64,000 nucleotides of DNA from NCBI RefSeq assembly GCF_015712165.1, contig NZ_JADPZX010000001.1, positions 3,410,001 to 3,474,000 on the forward strand, given 5' to 3'. This document shows positions 9,869-20,207 of this stretch, piece by piece. A model generated the notes under the pieces. That model did no database searches. It saw only the letters and a list, made by a program, of their open reading frames with translations, and was not told the origin of the DNA. The stretch's first letter is position 1; each line of letters opens with the position of its first letter. This DNA is from Streptomyces spinoverrucosus. Its GTDB lineage: Bacteria; Actinomycetota; Actinomycetes; Streptomycetales; Streptomycetaceae. Made by a program: the position numbers and the translations under genes.

Positions 9869-10191
9869 CAGATGTCCTCACCCGTCCGCTTGGCAACGCG
9901 GATCTTGTTGCCCTCTTCGTCGAAGCGGTAGCCGACGCGGGTCACGACCTTCTTGCCGTCCTTCTCAACGACCAGCTGGACGTTGGAGACGTGGATCGGC
10001 GCCTCGGTCGTGACGATGCCACCGGCCTGCGAACCGCGAGCCGTGGGACCGGCCTTGGTGTGCTTCTTGACCCGGTTGACACCCTCGACCAGGACGCGCT
10101 CCTCGCGCGGGTAAGCGGCAATGACCTTGCCCTGCTTGCCCTTGTCCTTGCCGGTGATGACCTGAACCAGGTCGCCCTTCTTGATCTTCAT
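9868..10191 (-). CDS. rplX: 50S ribosomal protein L24
   Basis: Assembly-initiator protein uL24, 107 aa, with the KOW motif [20 protein letters not shown] at the N-terminus followed by [20 protein letters not shown]. It overlaps rplE by one base and follows rplN by 2 bases. Confidence 0.99.
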   Translation of the reverse strand: MKIKKGDLVQVITGKDKGKQGKVIAAYPREERVLVEGVNRVKKHTKAGPTARGSQAGGIVTTEAPIHVSNVQLVVEKDGKKVVTRVGYRFDEEGNKIRVAKRTGEDI

Positions 10192-10193
10192 GC

Positions 10194-10562
10194 TTACAGC
10201 ACCTCCGGCGCGAGCGAGATGATCTTCATGAACTTCTTCTCGCGCAGCTCACGGCCCACGGGGCCGAAGATACGGGTGCCGCGAGGGTCGCCGTCGTTCT
10301 TCAGAATGACGGCGGCGTTCTCGTCGAAGCGGATGTACGAGCCGTCCGGACGGCGGCGCTCCTTGACGGTGCGAACGATGACCGCCTTGACGACGTCACC
10401 CTTCTTCACGTTGCCACCGGGGATCGCGTCCTTGACGGTGGCGACGATGACGTCACCGATACCCGCGTAGCGGCGACCGGAGCCACCGAGCACACGGATG
10501 CAAAGGATTTCCTTCGCACCAGTGTTGTCGGCGACGCGCAGTCGCGACTCCTGCTGGATCAC
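10194..10562 (-). CDS. rplN: 50S ribosomal protein L14
   Basis: Large-subunit protein uL14, 122 aa. [20 protein letters not shown] starts at a GTG (10560-10562) and the [21 protein letters not shown]-terminal block is present. The frame is open further upstream, but the GTG agrees with the conserved family start. It is the first gene after the classical S10/spc boundary, and the spacer before it has three hairpins. Confidence 0.98.
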   Translation of the reverse strand: MIQQESRLRVADNTGAKEILCIRVLGGSGRRYAGIGDVIVATVKDAIPGGNVKKGDVVKAVIVRTVKERRRPDGSYIRFDENAAVILKNDGDPRGTRIFGPVGRELREKKFMKIISLAPEVL

Positions 10563-10590
10563 GTCTATCTCCTGTGTGTCTGCCGGTTCC

Positions 10591-10692
10591 CCGATACGGG
10601 GTTGTCTGAGCAACCCCGTATCGGAGCCTGGCGGAACTGTCCTGCGGGGTTTGCCCCGCAGGCGTACTTATTGGAATTCCCTTGCGGGAATT
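10591..10692 (-). terminator. three consecutive hairpins at the S10/spc operon boundary
   Basis: In the 132-base rpsQ-rplN spacer there are three perfect inverted repeats. 10675-10681 pairs with 10686-10692 (7 bp), 10641-10649 with 10654-10662 (9 bp), and 10591-10604 with 10611-10624 (14 bp, 6-base loop). Elsewhere in this cluster genes overlap or nearly touch. No T-rich tail follows. They may act as terminator/attenuator or as RNA processing sites separating S10 from spc messages. Confidence 0.6.
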
Positions 10693-10694
10693 AC

Positions 10695-10979
10695 CTACTT
10701 GGCCTTCTCGAGGATCTCGACGACGCGCCAGCGCTTCGTCGCGGACAGCGGCCGGGTCTCCATCAGGAGGACGCGGTCGCCGACACCCGCGGCGTTCTGC
10801 TCGTCGTGCGCCTTGAGCTTGTTCGTACGGCGGATGACCTTGCCGTACAGCGCGTGCTTCACGCGGTCCTCGACGGCGACGACGACGGTCTTGTCCATCT
10901 TGTCGCTGACGACGAGACCCTCACGGGTCTTGCGGAAACCGCGCGCCTCTGCGTTCTCAGTCACGTTCTTCTCGCTCAT
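10695..10979 (-). CDS. rpsQ: 30S ribosomal protein S17
   Basis: 16S rRNA-binding OB-fold protein uS17, 94 aa. [40 protein letters not shown] and [20 protein letters not shown] are conserved. Last gene of the S10 segment. Its ATG overlaps the rpmC stop by one base. Confidence 0.99.
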   Translation of the reverse strand: MSEKNVTENAEARGFRKTREGLVVSDKMDKTVVVAVEDRVKHALYGKVIRRTNKLKAHDEQNAAGVGDRVLLMETRPLSATKRWRVVEILEKAK

Positions 10980-11203
10980 CAGGCGTTCTCCACCGTTTCG
11001 ATGCCCAGCTCACGCTCGCGCATCAGGGTGTAGATCCGCGCGATGTCCTTGCGGACCGCCTTCAGACGGCCGTGGTTCTCGAGCTGGCCCGTCGCCGCCT
11101 GGAAGCGGAGGTTGAACAGCTCTTCCTTGGCCTCGCGGAGCTTCGCCAGAAGCTCCTCGTTGCCCAGCTCGCGCAGCTCGGACGCCTTGGTACCGGCCGA
11201 CAT
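10979..11203 (-). CDS. rpmC: 50S ribosomal protein L29
   Basis: Exit-tunnel protein uL29, 74 aa: [40 protein letters not shown] and [20 protein letters not shown]. The ATG at 11203 overlaps the rplP stop by one base (TGATG), supporting it over the GTG one codon upstream. Confidence 0.98.
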   Translation of the reverse strand: MSAGTKASELRELGNEELLAKLREAKEELFNLRFQAATGQLENHGRLKAVRKDIARIYTLMRERELGIETVENA

Positions 11204-11622
11204 CACGCTTCACCTGCCTCGCGCTTGACGATCCGGCACTTCATCGGCAGCTTGTGGGCCGCACGGGTCAGCGCCTCACGGGCGATCTTCTCGTTGGGGT
11301 ACGACAGCTCGAACATCACGCGTCCGGGCTTGACGTTGGCGACCCACCACTCCGGGGAACCCTTACCGGAACCCATGCGGGTCTCGGCGGGCTTCTTCGT
11401 CAGCGGGCGGTCCGGGTAGATGTTGATCCAGACCTTGCCGCCACGCTTGATGTGACGGGTCATGGCGATACGAGCCGCCTCGATCTGGCGGTTCGTCACG
11501 TACGCCGGGGTCAGCGCCTGGATGCCGTACTCGCCGAACGCAACCTGCGTCCCACCCTTGGACATACCGTTGCGCTTCGGGTGGTGCTGCTTGCGGTGCT
11601 TGACCCTACGGGGGATCAGCAT
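11203..11622 (-). CDS. rplP: 50S ribosomal protein L16
   Basis: Protein uL16, 139 aa, close to the peptidyl-transferase centre and A-site t[43 protein letters not shown] (as VTNRQIE here) and the terminal [14 protein letters not shown] are typical. It lies 5 bases after rpsC. Confidence 0.99.
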   Translation of the reverse strand: MLIPRRVKHRKQHHPKRNGMSKGGTQVAFGEYGIQALTPAYVTNRQIEAARIAMTRHIKRGGKVWINIYPDRPLTKKPAETRMGSGKGSPEWWVANVKPGRVMFELSYPNEKIAREALTRAAHKLPMKCRIVKREAGEA

Positions 11623-11627
11623 GTCGG

Positions 11628-12455
11628 TCAGGCCTCCGTTCCGGTGCTCTCAGCCGGAGCGGCAGCCGCGGGAGCCTCGGCCTTGGGGGCCTCGGCGCCG
11701 GCAGCCTGCTGCGGCTTGCGACCGCGCCGCTCGCCACCGCGGCCACCACGGGCCGGGCGGTCGGAGCCGCCACCGCGAGCCGGGCGGTTGCCCGCACGGG
11801 CGGCAGCGTTCTCGGCGCGGACCTCGGCGATGTTCTTGACGTCGCCCTTGTAGATCCAGACCTTCACACCGATGCGGCCGAAGGTCGTCTTGGCCTCGAA
11901 GAAGCCGTAGTCCACGTTCGCGCGGAGCGTGTGCAGGGGCACACGGCCCTCGCGGTAGAACTCCGAGCGGGACATCTCGGCGCCGCCGAGGCGGCCACCG
12001 CACTGGATCTTGATGCCCTTGGCGCCCGCCTTCATCGCCGACTGCATGCTCTTGCGCATGGCGCGGCGGAAGGAGACGCGGGAGGACAGCTGCTCGGCGA
12101 CGGCCTGGGCCACCAGCTGAGCGTCCGTCTCCGGGTTCTTGACCTCGAGGATGTTCAGCTGGACCTGCTTGCCGGTCAGCTTCTCCAGGTCACCGCGGAT
12201 GCGGTCGGCCTCGGCGCCGCGGCGGCCGATGACGATGCCCGGGCGAGCGGTGTGGATGTCCACGCGGACACGGTCACGGGTGCGCTCGATCTCAACCTTC
12301 GAGATACCGGCGCGCTCCATGCCGGACGTCATCATCCGACGGATGGCGACGTCTTCCTTGACGTAGTCCTTGTACAGCTTGTCGGCGTACCACCGGGACT
12401 TGAAGTCCGTGGTGACACCGAGCCGGAACCCGTGCGGGTTTACCTTCTGGCCCAT
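11628..12455 (-). CDS. rpsC: 30S ribosomal protein S3
   Basis: Protein uS3, 275 aa, forming the mRNA entry pore. [20 protein letters not shown], the KH-domain region [20 protein letters not shown] and the C-terminal domain [20 protein letters not shown] are intact. A low-complexity Arg/Gly/Ala/Pro tail (residues ~215-275), common in high-GC actinobacteria, follows. The ATG overlaps the rplV stop by one base (TAATG). Confidence 0.99.
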   Translation of the reverse strand: MGQKVNPHGFRLGVTTDFKSRWYADKLYKDYVKEDVAIRRMMTSGMERAGISKVEIERTRDRVRVDIHTARPGIVIGRRGAEADRIRGDLEKLTGKQVQLNILEVKNPETDAQLVAQAVAEQLSSRVSFRRAMRKSMQSAMKAGAKGIKIQCGGRLGGAEMSRSEFYREGRVPLHTLRANVDYGFFEAKTTFGRIGVKVWIYKGDVKNIAEVRAENAAARAGNRPARGGGSDRPARGGRGGERRGRKPQQAAGAEAPKAEAPAAAAPAESTGTEA

Positions 12456-12802
12456 TACCGGGTTCCTTCCTTGCTGCTGACGACCACGGTGATGTGGCTG
12501 GTCCGCTTGCGGATCCGGTAGGCACGGCCCTGGGCGCGCGGCCGGAACCGCTTCAGGGTCGGGCCCTCGTCGACGTACGCCTCGGAGATGTAGAGGCTGT
12601 CGGCGTCGGTGTGGTCGTAGTTGTGCGCGGCGTTGGCGATGGCGCTGTCGAGCACCTTGCCGACCGGCACGGAGGCTGCCTGCGGAGCGAATCGCAGAAC
12701 AGCCTGGGCCTCCGTGGCGTCCATGCCACGGATGAGGTCCACCACGCGGCGGGCCTTCATGGGCGTGACGCGGATGTACCGCGCCTGGGCCCTGGCTTCC
12801 AT
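12455..12802 (-). CDS. rplV: 50S ribosomal protein L22
   Basis: Protein uL22, 115 aa, lining the exit tunnel near the macrolide pocket. [40 protein letters not shown] and the beta-hairpin/terminal [20 protein letters not shown] are conserved, with no insertion in the hairpin loop. It is coupled to rpsC by a one-base overlap. Confidence 0.99.
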   Translation of the reverse strand: MEARAQARYIRVTPMKARRVVDLIRGMDATEAQAVLRFAPQAASVPVGKVLDSAIANAAHNYDHTDADSLYISEAYVDEGPTLKRFRPRAQGRAYRIRKRTSHITVVVSSKEGTR

Positions 12803-12845
12803 GGTTGTCCCTTCAGTTACTTACGTGTCTGAATGCGATCCGCTG

Positions 12846-13127
12846 CTAGCGGCGCTTCGACTTCCGGTCGTCCTTGACGTGGCCCCGGAAGGTGCGCGTC
12901 GGCGAGAACTCGCCGAGCTTGTGGCCGACCATCGACTCGGTGACGAACACCGGGATGTGGGTCTTGCCGTTGTGCACCGCGAGCGTGTGGCCGAGCATGG
13001 CCGGCACGATCATGGAGCGACGGGACCAGGTCTTGATGACGTTCTTGGTGCCGGCTTCGTTCTGGGCGTCCACCTTCTTCATCAGGTGGTCGTCGACGAA
13101 GGGCCCCTTCTTCAAGCTACGAGGCAT
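12846..13127 (-). CDS. rpsS: 30S ribosomal protein S19
   Basis: Head protein uS19, 93 aa: [40 protein letters not shown] and [20 protein letters not shown]. It lies between rplB and rplV, the standard position. Confidence 0.99.
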   Translation of the reverse strand: MPRSLKKGPFVDDHLMKKVDAQNEAGTKNVIKTWSRRSMIVPAMLGHTLAVHNGKTHIPVFVTESMVGHKLGEFSPTRTFRGHVKDDRKSKRR

Positions 13128-13139
13128 CTCAACCCGTCC

Positions 13140-13976
13140 TTAGCGCTTCTTGTTCGTCTTGCGGCGGCGGACGATGTACTTGTTGCTCGCCTTCTTGGGA
13201 GAACGCGTACGACCTTCCTTCTGGCCCCACGGGGACACCGGGTGGCGGCCACCGGAGGTACGGCCCTCACCACCACCGTGCGGGTGGTCGACCGGGTTCA
13301 TGACCACACCACGCACGGTCGGGCGAACGCCCAGCCAGCGCTTACGGCCGGCCTTGCCCCAGTTGATGTTCGACTGCTCGGCGTTGCCGACCTCGCCGAC
13401 GGTGGCGCGGCAGCGCACGTCGACCAGGCGGATCTCTCCGGACGGCATGCGCAGGTGGGCCATCGAGCCCTCCTTCGCGAGCAGCTGCACGGAGGCACCG
13501 GCGGAGCGGGCGAACTTGGCACCGCCACCGGGACGGAGCTCGATCGCGTGGATCGTGGTACCGACCGGGATGTTGCGGAGGGCCAGGTTGTTGCCCGGCT
13601 TGATGTCGGCCCCGGGACCGTTCTCGACGCGGTCACCCTGCTGCAGGTTGCGCGGGGCGAGGATGTAGCGCTTCTCGCCGTCGGCGTAGTGCAGCAGCGC
13701 GATACGCGCGGTGCGGTTGGGGTCGTACTCGATGTGCGCGACCTTCGCCGGCACGCCGTCCTTGTCGTGACGACGGAAGTCGATCACACGGTAGGCGCGC
13801 TTGTGGCCACCGCCCTGGTGGCGGACGGTCACACGACCGGAGTTGTTACGGCCACCCTTGCTGTGCAGGGGGCGGACCAACGACTTCTCCGGCGTGGACC
13901 GCGTGACCTCGACGAAGTCGGCGACGCTGGAACCACGACGGCCCGGCGTAGTCGGCTTGTACTTGCGGATTCCCAT
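13140..13976 (-). CDS. rplB: 50S ribosomal protein L2
   Basis: Protein uL2, 278 aa, needed for subunit association and peptidyl transfer. [40 protein letters not shown] and the highly conserved [20 protein letters not shown] (containing the critical His) are present. It lies 12 bases before rpsS. Confidence 0.99.
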   Translation of the reverse strand: MGIRKYKPTTPGRRGSSVADFVEVTRSTPEKSLVRPLHSKGGRNNSGRVTVRHQGGGHKRAYRVIDFRRHDKDGVPAKVAHIEYDPNRTARIALLHYADGEKRYILAPRNLQQGDRVENGPGADIKPGNNLALRNIPVGTTIHAIELRPGGGAKFARSAGASVQLLAKEGSMAHLRMPSGEIRLVDVRCRATVGEVGNAEQSNINWGKAGRKRWLGVRPTVRGVVMNPVDHPHGGGEGRTSGGRHPVSPWGQKEGRTRSPKKASNKYIVRRRKTNKKR

Positions 13977-14014
13977 TTCTCAGTCCTCGTCCGATATCGG
14001 ACGATCCGACCCGC

Positions 14015-14434
14015 TTACGCGGTCGGACCGCCGAAGATGTCGATACGGTCGCCCTCGGCGAGGGTCACGATCGCGCGCTTGGTGGCGGCACGCTGGCCGA
14101 AGCCCGTGCGGGTCCGCTTGCGCTTGCCCTGGCGGTTGATCGTGTTGACCCCGGTGACCTTGACCTGGAAGACCGCCTGCACGGCCTCCTTGATCTGGGT
14201 CTTGTTGGAGCCCGGCGCGACGACGAACGTGTACTTGTTCTCGTCGAGCAGCGCGTAGCTCTTCTCGGAGACGACCGGCTTGATCAGGACGTCACGGGGG
14301 TCCGTATACGACTTGCTCAGCGGCGTCTCGACGGTGTTCTTGCCCTCGGTGGCGTGGCGACGCGCCTTGGCGACGCGCGCGGCCTTGGCGGCCTTGGCGG
14401 CCTTCGAGGCAATGGCGGGGTGACGGATAGCCAT
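14015..14434 (-). CDS. rplW: 50S ribosomal protein L23
   Basis: Protein uL23, 139 aa, the docking site for trigger factor and SRP at the tunnel exit. The core (from about residue 46) reads [20 protein letters not shown] and ends with [20 protein letters not shown]. An Ala/Lys-rich N-terminal extension ([20 protein letters not shown]) precedes it, as in other Streptomyces. Its ATG overlaps the rplD stop by one base. Confidence 0.97.
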   Translation of the reverse strand: MAIRHPAIASKAAKAAKAARVAKARRHATEGKNTVETPLSKSYTDPRDVLIKPVVSEKSYALLDENKYTFVVAPGSNKTQIKEAVQAVFQVKVTGVNTINRQGKRKRTRTGFGQRAATKRAIVTLAEGDRIDIFGGPTA

Positions 14435-15090
14435 CAGGCCTCGCTCCCTTCGGTGTCATTGGCCTTCGGGCCCGACACGAAGGACTCGAAAGCGGCCTTG
14501 GTGAAGACCACGTCGTCCGAGACGAGAACGTCGTACGTGTTCAGCTGGCCCGGCTCCAGGATGTGGACCTGGGGCAGGTTGCGGGCGGACAGCCACGCGG
14601 CCTCGTCGGCGCGGTCGACGACCAGGAGCAGGTTCTTGCGCTCCGAGATCTTGCCGAACAGCGTCTTGGCGGACTTCGTCGACGGGGTCTCGCCCTCGAC
14701 GACGCCGGAGACGACGTGGATGCGGTTGTGGCGGGCCCGGTCGGTGAGGGCGTGACGCAGCGCGGCAGCCTTCATCTTCTTCGGGGTCCGCTGCGAGTAG
14801 TCGCGCGGCACGGGACCGTGCACGACGCCACCACCGGCGAACTGCGGCGCGCGGGTCGAACCCTGACGGGCGCGACCGGTGCCCTTCTGGCGGTACGGCT
14901 TCTTGCCACCGCCGCGGACCTCGCCACGGGTCTTGGTCTTGTGCGTGCCCTGACGGGCGGCGGCCAGCTGCGCGACGACGACCTGGTGGATCAGCGGGAT
15001 GCTGACCTTCTCAACGCCGAAGATCTCCGCGGGGAGCTCGACGGAACCGGCCTTGTCGCCCGCCGGCGAAAGGATGTCAACAGTGCTCAT
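14434..15090 (-). CDS. rplD: 50S ribosomal protein L4
   Basis: Protein uL4, 218 aa, tunnel constriction; in enterobacteria it is also the S10-operon autoregulator. The extended loop [20 protein letters not shown] followed by [20 protein letters not shown] is diagnostic. It lies 8 bases after rplC. Confidence 0.99.
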   Translation of the reverse strand: MSTVDILSPAGDKAGSVELPAEIFGVEKVSIPLIHQVVVAQLAAARQGTHKTKTRGEVRGGGKKPYRQKGTGRARQGSTRAPQFAGGGVVHGPVPRDYSQRTPKKMKAAALRHALTDRARHNRIHVVSGVVEGETPSTKSAKTLFGKISERKNLLLVVDRADEAAWLSARNLPQVHILEPGQLNTYDVLVSDDVVFTKAAFESFVSGPKANDTEGSEA

Positions 15091-15098
15091 CGGTTACC

Positions 15099-15743
15099 TC
15101 AGGCCCCCTTGGCCGCGGTGCGGACCAGGACGAGGCCGCCGTTCGGACCGGGAACCGCGCCCTTGATGAGCAGCAGACCCTTCTCCGCGTCAACGGCGTG
15201 GACGGTCAGGTTCTGGGTGGTGACCCGCTCGTTGCCCATGCGACCCGCCATGCGGAGGCCCTTGAACACACGGCCCGGGGTGGCGCAGCCACCGATGGAA
15301 CCGGGAGAGCGGTGCTTGCGCTGGGTGCCGTGCCCGGCGCCGAGGCCACGGAAGTTGTGGCGCTTCATGACACCGGCGAAGCCCTTGCCCTTGCTCTTGC
15401 CGGTCACGTCGACCTTGACGCCGGCCTCGAACACCTCGGCGGTGATCTCCTGGCCGAGCGTGTACTCGGAGGCGTCCGCGGTGCGGATCTCGACGAGGTG
15501 ACGACGGGGGGTGACGTCGGCCTTGGCGAAGTGACCCTTGAGGGGCTTGTTCACCTTGCGCGGGTCGATCTCGCCGAAGGCGATCTGGACGGACTCGTAG
15601 CCGTCGACGTCGTTCGTACGGACCTGGGTGACGACGTTGGGTCCGGCCTTGACGACGGTCACCGGGACGACACGGTTGTTCTCGTCCCAGACCTGCGTCA
15701 TACCGAGCTTCTCGCCCAGGATGCCCTTGATCTGCTTAGCCAT
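15099..15743 (-). CDS. rplC: 50S ribosomal protein L3
   Basis: Protein uL3, 214 aa. [60 protein letters not shown] and [20 protein letters not shown] are the hallmark blocks close to the peptidyl-transferase centre. It lies 17 bases after rpsJ. Confidence 0.99.
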   Translation of the reverse strand: MAKQIKGILGEKLGMTQVWDENNRVVPVTVVKAGPNVVTQVRTNDVDGYESVQIAFGEIDPRKVNKPLKGHFAKADVTPRRHLVEIRTADASEYTLGQEITAEVFEAGVKVDVTGKSKGKGFAGVMKRHNFRGLGAGHGTQRKHRSPGSIGGCATPGRVFKGLRMAGRMGNERVTTQNLTVHAVDAEKGLLLIKGAVPGPNGGLVLVRTAAKGA

Positions 15744-15760
15744 CTCTCAGATCACCGGCC

Positions 15761-16069
15761 TCAGAGCTTGATCTCGATGTCGACACCGGCCGGGAGGTCG
15801 AGTCGCATCAGAGAGTCAACGGTCTTGGGGGTCGGGTCGAGGATGTCGATCAGGCGCTTGTGCGTGCGCATCTCGAAGTGCTCGCGCGAGTCCTTGTACT
15901 TGTGCGGCGACTTGATGACGCAGTACACGTTCTTCTCAGTGGGCAGCGGCACCGGGCCCGCGACCGACGCACCAGTGCGGGTCACCGTCTCGACGATCTT
16001 CTTCGCCGAGGAGTCGATGACCTCGTGGTCGTAGGCCTTGAGCCGGATGCGGATCTTCTGTCCCGCCAT
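15761..16069 (-). CDS. rpsJ: 30S ribosomal protein S10
   Basis: Protein uS10 (NusE), 102 aa, both a 30S head protein and part of the NusB/NusG antitermination complex. [40 protein letters not shown] and [20 protein letters not shown] are conserved. The frame is open upstream, but the ATG at 16069 gives the family start. First gene of the S10 segment. Confidence 0.99.
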   Translation of the reverse strand: MAGQKIRIRLKAYDHEVIDSSAKKIVETVTRTGASVAGPVPLPTEKNVYCVIKSPHKYKDSREHFEMRTHKRLIDILDPTPKTVDSLMRLDLPAGVDIEIKL

Positions 16070-16458
16070 GGCTACTTCGTAGTCCTGTCTCTCTACAGCT
16101 CTGGAACCCGGTGTTCCAGTCCTCTTCTCCGACCCACGCGGTCGGGCGTGTCGCACTCCCGCTGACACAGATGTCCCTTGCTCGAACATCCCTGCGGGAT
16201 TGACACGGCCCTGCCGGAACCGTGAACCGGGGGCGAGAGGCCCACCGGGCGCCTGGCCGGTGCCGCGCCCACGCTTCCCGGAAGATTCCCGTACGTCCGC
16301 CCCTGATCAGGGACGACGAGTACTGTGGGACTCGCTTCCGGTCCTCCCGGCGGGAGGCGCGCAGCATCAACACTCGACCGAGCAACTCGGACAGTCTGCC
16401 ATATGGGGCAGCGGGGGCGCCAATCGGGCCGAAGAGATTACCCGGGTGGTGAGCCCGG
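16070..16458. other. S10 operon leader and intergenic region
   Basis: This 389-bp gene-free stretch holds two hairpins near rpsJ: 16101-16119 (7-bp arms) and 16129-16145. The second belongs to an element shared with the rpsL leader. The S10 promoter should lie farther upstream, but I could not assign it. The rest, up to the stop of the convergently placed MMPL gene, shows no gene. Confidence 0.5.
16129..16153 (-). promoter_or_regulatory. leader element shared with rpsL
   Basis: On the transcribed strand the sequence CGACACGCCCGACCGCGTGG then GTCGG folds as a 6-bp hairpin (CCGACC/GGTCGG) about 60 bases before the rpsJ ATG. The same sequence with one change occurs 50 bases before rpsL at 42303-42327. 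Such conservation at two unlinked translation operons suggests a shared regulatory or leader RNA function. Confidence 0.55.
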
Positions 16459-18627
16459 TCAAACACGGGGCGGTGCCGAGGGCGCGGGTGCGGGGGCGGG
16501 GCGGCGTGGGGTGGTGGTGTTCTCCGTGTCGACGCGGGGAAGTCGCCGGTCGAGGGCGCGGGGGAGCCACCAGGCGGCGTGGCCCAGCAGGGACATGGCC
16601 GCGGGGACCAGCACCATGCGCACGACGGTGGCGTCGAGCACGATCGCGGTCGCCAGGCCCAGGCCCATCATCTTGACGAGTGGCGACGGGTTGGCGACGA
16701 AGCTGAGGAAGACCACCGTCATGATCAGCGCGGCGGAGGTGATCACACGGCCGGTGACCGCCATGCCGCGCGCCACCGACTCGGCGGGGTCGCCCGTGGC
16801 GTCGTACTCCTCCCGTACTCGGGACAGCAGGAACACCTCGTAGTCCATGGACAGGCCGAAGAGGACCGCGAAGAAGATCGTCGGCAGGGGTGAGGCGATC
16901 GGCAGGGTCTCGTCGAGGTTGAACAGGCCCCCCAGCCAGCCCCACTGGAAGACGGCCACCACGACGCCGTACGCGCCGCCGATGGACAGCAGGTTCATCA
17001 CGGCCGCCTTCAGCGGCACCGCGACGGAGCGGAACACCAGCATCAGCAGCAGGCACGACACCAGGATGATCGCGGCGATGAACAGCGGCAGGGTGTCGGT
17101 GAGCTGGCTGGTGAGGTCGTCGGTCATGGCGGTGAGGCCGGACACGGCGACGTTGTCGGGGACCGCGTCGCGGACGCGTTCGAGGGTGGCGGAGGTCGCG
17201 GCGTCCGCAGGGGCCGTGGTGGGGAGGGCGGGCAGGACGACGGTGTCCCCCGCCGCGGAGATCCGGGGCTCGCCGACCGACGCGATGCCGGGGTCGGCGG
17301 CGAGGCTCCGGGACAGCTCGGGGATGCCTTCGGCGTCCACGCCGGGGGCGCGCAGGTCGGCGACGATCAGCAGCGGGGCGTTGAAACCGGGCCCGAAGCC
17401 CTCGGCCAGCAGGTCGTAGGCGCGGCGGTGCGTGGTGGTGGTCGCGTCGTCGCCCGCGTCGGGGAATCCGGTCTCCATGCGCAGCGCGGGGGCGGCCAGG
17501 GCGAGCAGCACCGCGGACGCGGCGATCAGGTGGCGCCACGGCCGGGCGGAGACGCGGTGCGCGAACCGCCACCACGCCGTGTTCTCGGGGTTCTTCGTGC
17601 GACGGGTCCGGGAGACCCTGCGGCGCCTGTGGTGGATGCGGTCGCCCAGCAGGGACAGCAGCGCGGGCAGCAGCGTCAGGGCGGTCGCGACGGCGAACAG
17701 CACGACCAGCGAGGTGCTCAGGCCGATCGAGGTCAGAAAGCCCAGGCCGGTCAGTGCCAGCGCGGCCATCGCCACGACGACGGTGCTGCCGGCGAACAGG
17801 ACGGCCGCGCCGGACGACGCCATGGCGTTCGACAGCGCGGTGGCGGCGTCCTGTCCGGCCGTACGGTTCTCCCGGCAGCGGGCGACGATGAACAGGGCGT
17901 AGTCGATGCCGACGCCGAGGCCGATCATCGCGCCGATCGTGGGGGCGGCGGTGGAGACGTCCATGGCGTGGGCCAGCAGCGTGATGCTGCCCAGGCCGGC
18001 GGCGACGGCGACCAGCGCGAGCGCGATCGGGACCAGCGCGGCGACGATCGTGCCGAACGCGACCACGAGGACGACCAGCGCGGCCAGCAGGCCCGCCGCC
18101 TCGGCGCCCGAGGTCGGTGACTCGGCGTTGATGAAGACGGTGTCGCCGCCGAGTTCGGCGACGAGACCGGCGTCGCGCGCGGGCTCGATCGCGCCGTCCA
18201 GGGCGTCGATCTGCTCGGGGTTCACGTCCATCGGCGGTAGGTCGAAGGCGACTTGGGCGAAGCCGATCCGCCCGTCCGGCGAGACCGTGCCCGCGTGGAA
18301 GGGGTCGGTGACCGTGGCGACGTGCTCTACGTCGGCGATCCGGGCCACCGACGCCTCGACGGCGGGCCGGTGGCGCTCTATCCGGTCCCCCTCCGGGGCC
18401 GCGAAAACGACCATGGCGGTGCCGCCGGACGCTTCGGGGAAGCGCTCCTCCAGGAGTTCCATCGCCTCCTCGCTCTGACTGCCGGGGGCGACGAGATCGT
18501 CGGCGAACGCGCCGCCGGCCAACCCGGCGAGCGGCAGTACGAGGGCCAGGGCGGCCACCCAGGCGGCGATGGTCACCCACGGTCGGCGGGCGCTCGCATC
18601 GCCGATACGGCGTGTGAGTCGCTTCAT
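16459..18627 (-). CDS. MMPL/RND family transporter
   Basis: Membrane exporter of the MMPL (RND superfamily) type, about 722 aa. There are two repeats of one helix, a large extracellular loop and five helices. The motif region IGLGVGIDYALFIVARCREN (TM4) and its second-repeat partner FGLSMDYEVFLLSRVREEYD carry the charged residues of the proton relay. The start is set at the ATG at 18627 (MKRLTRRIGDASARRPWVTI), which has an AGGAG site; the open frame runs further upstream without one. The substrate is unknown. It is divergent from a two-component system that may control it. Confidence 0.9.
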   Translation of the reverse strand: MKRLTRRIGDASARRPWVTIAAWVAALALVLPLAGLAGGAFADDLVAPGSQSEEAMELLEERFPEASGGTAMVVFAAPEGDRIERHRPAVEASVARIADVEHVATVTDPFHAGTVSPDGRIGFAQVAFDLPPMDVNPEQIDALDGAIEPARDAGLVAELGGDTVFINAESPTSGAEAAGLLAALVVLVVAFGTIVAALVPIALALVAVAAGLGSITLLAHAMDVSTAAPTIGAMIGLGVGIDYALFIVARCRENRTAGQDAATALSNAMASSGAAVLFAGSTVVVAMAALALTGLGFLTSIGLSTSLVVLFAVATALTLLPALLSLLGDRIHHRRRRVSRTRRTKNPENTAWWRFAHRVSARPWRHLIAASAVLLALAAPALRMETGFPDAGDDATTTTHRRAYDLLAEGFGPGFNAPLLIVADLRAPGVDAEGIPELSRSLAADPGIASVGEPRISAAGDTVVLPALPTTAPADAATSATLERVRDAVPDNVAVSGLTAMTDDLTSQLTDTLPLFIAAIILVSCLLLMLVFRSVAVPLKAAVMNLLSIGGAYGVVVAVFQWGWLGGLFNLDETLPIASPLPTIFFAVLFGLSMDYEVFLLSRVREEYDATGDPAESVARGMAVTGRVITSAALIMTVVFLSFVANPSPLVKMMGLGLATAIVLDATVVRMVLVPAAMSLLGHAAWWLPRALDRRLPRVDTENTTTPRRPAPAPAPSAPPRV

Positions 18628-18956
18628 GGCTGAGACTCCTGTGGGACGGGTGCCGACCGGCGACGCGGCCGGCCCGGCGCGGGTGGGCGCCGATCGGCTG
18701 CGCTTGTCGGCGCCCGTCGGCAAGAGGCTTGAGCGGTTCCATCGTGGGCACCGGGACCGGCGCGGTCTCCCGCCGCCCGGCGGGTTCGGACCTCCCCCGT
18801 GCGACGGGAGGAACAGGGCCTTCTCTCCGCCCGGGGGCGGAGAGAGGCATCCGTCCACAGGCGGGTGACGGTGCCCGCGAGCCGGACTTACGATGACGTG
18901 CCCGGTGCGTCCCGACGGCCCGCGCCCGGGCACCGGACGCCTCTGGGGGAGCGACG
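18628..18956. promoter_or_regulatory. divergent intergenic region, MMPL / sensor kinase
   Basis: This 329-bp stretch has no gene. On the plus strand a possible sigma-70-like promoter is TGACGG (18866-18871), a 17-base spacer, then TACGAT (18889-18894), about 60 bases before the kinase ATG. The minus-strand MMPL promoter should also lie here but was not identified. Confidence 0.35.
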
Positions 18957-20207
18957 ATGAACCGCACGGTGCCGCATGCCGAGCCCCCGGGCCGCCGTGT
19001 GCCGGGCCGGTTCCGCGGCCCGTTCACCCGTTGGCCGCGCACCGCGGACGCCGTCCTCGCGGCCACGCTGTTCCTGGCGGCGTTGGTGCTGGAGGACGCG
19101 CCCGGGGACGCGATGGCCGTCCGCCCGCTCACCCGCGTCCTCTCCCCCGCCCTGCTGCTCTTCGTGGTGGCGGGCACGGCGCTCTACCGGCGTCGGCGCA
19201 GGCCCGTCGCGGTCCTGTGGGTGACGCTCGCCGCCTGGGCCCCGACGCTGGGCAGCAGTTACTCCACGATGGGCGGGATCGTGATCGTCGCGCTGTACAG
19301 CGTCGGGCGGCACACCGACGACACCCGGTGGAGTCCCCTCGGCGTCGCCGCCGCCGTCGCCGCGGTCGCCGTCGACGGCCTGCTGCACTCCTACCCGTGG
19401 GGGGACATCGGCTTCGGCGCCGTCGTCATGTCCGGGGCCTGGTACCTCGGCCGACGGCTGCGGCTGCGCGCGGAACGTGCCGCCCGGCGGCGGCAGGAAC
19501 AGGTCGCCGAGGCACGGCGGATCGTGACCGAGGAGCGCTCCCACATCGCCCGGGAACTGCACGATGTGGTGGCTCACCGGGTGAGCATGATGACCGTGCA
19601 GGCCGGTGCGGCCCGGATGGTGGCCGCCGAGGACCCGCGGGGCGCCCTGGAAGCGATGGCGGCGGTGGAGGAGGCGGGACGCCAGGCACTGGACGAGCTG
19701 CGGCACCTGCTGGGAGTGCTGCGGCCGGAGGCGGAGGGCGAGGGTCTGGGCCCCCAGCCGGGCCTGGCCGATCTGCCCCGGCTCGTGGCCGAGGTCCGCG
19801 AGGCGGGTCTGGAGGTCACGGTCACGGGCGGCGTCCGGGCGCCGCTGCCGGCCCGGGTGGATCTCTCGGCGTACCGCATCGTCCAGGAGGCGCTGACCAA
19901 CGTGCTCAAGCACAGCGGACCGGGCACCCGCACCGAGGTGCGCCTGCGCAGCGAGGGTGACGGCCTCACCATCGAGGTCGTCGACGACGGCCGCGGCGCC
20001 GCGGTCCGGTCGATGCCGGCCGCCCACGAGGGCCTGCCCGGCCATGGCATCGTCGGTATGCGGGAGAGAGCCGTCCTGCTCGGCGGCGGCCTCGACGCCG
20101 GGCCCCGTCCCGGCGGCGGATTCCGGCTCACCGCTCGGCTGCCCATCACCGGGGAGCCCGTCACGGGGAAGCCCGTCACGGGAGAACTCGAGGGAGAGCC
20201 CCGGTGA
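18957..20207 (+). CDS. two-component sensor histidine kinase (HisKA_3)
   Basis: 416 aa NarL-group kinase. Several hydrophobic segments lie in residues ~30-160. After a coiled region (RAERAARRRQEQVAEARRIV) comes the HisKA_3 dimerisation motif IARELHDVVAHRVSMM, with His202 as the phosphorylated residue. The HATPase domain follows (VQEALTNVLKHSG N-box, VVDDGRGAA, GHGIVGMRERAVLLGG). It overlaps the regulator gene by four bases (GTGA) and is divergent from the MMPL transporter, so that exporter is a plausible target. The signal is unknown. Confidence 0.93.
   Translation: MNRTVPHAEPPGRRVPGRFRGPFTRWPRTADAVLAATLFLAALVLEDAPGDAMAVRPLTRVLSPALLLFVVAGTALYRRRRRPVAVLWVTLAAWAPTLGSSYSTMGGIVIVALYSVGRHTDDTRWSPLGVAAAVAAVAVDGLLHSYPWGDIGFGAVVMSGAWYLGRRLRLRAERAARRRQEQVAEARRIVTEERSHIARELHDVVAHRVSMMTVQAGAARMVAAEDPRGALEAMAAVEEAGRQALDELRHLLGVLRPEAEGEGLGPQPGLADLPRLVAEVREAGLEVTVTGGVRAPLPARVDLSAYRIVQEALTNVLKHSGPGTRTEVRLRSEGDGLTIEVVDDGRGAAVRSMPAAHEGLPGHGIVGMRERAVLLGGGLDAGPRPGGGFRLTARLPITGEPVTGKPVTGELEGEPR

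Noticed and set aside
12621..14258. 545-codon plus-strand frame opposite rplB and rpsS
   Set aside because: Antisense of highly conserved ribosomal proteins, no start signal or motif.
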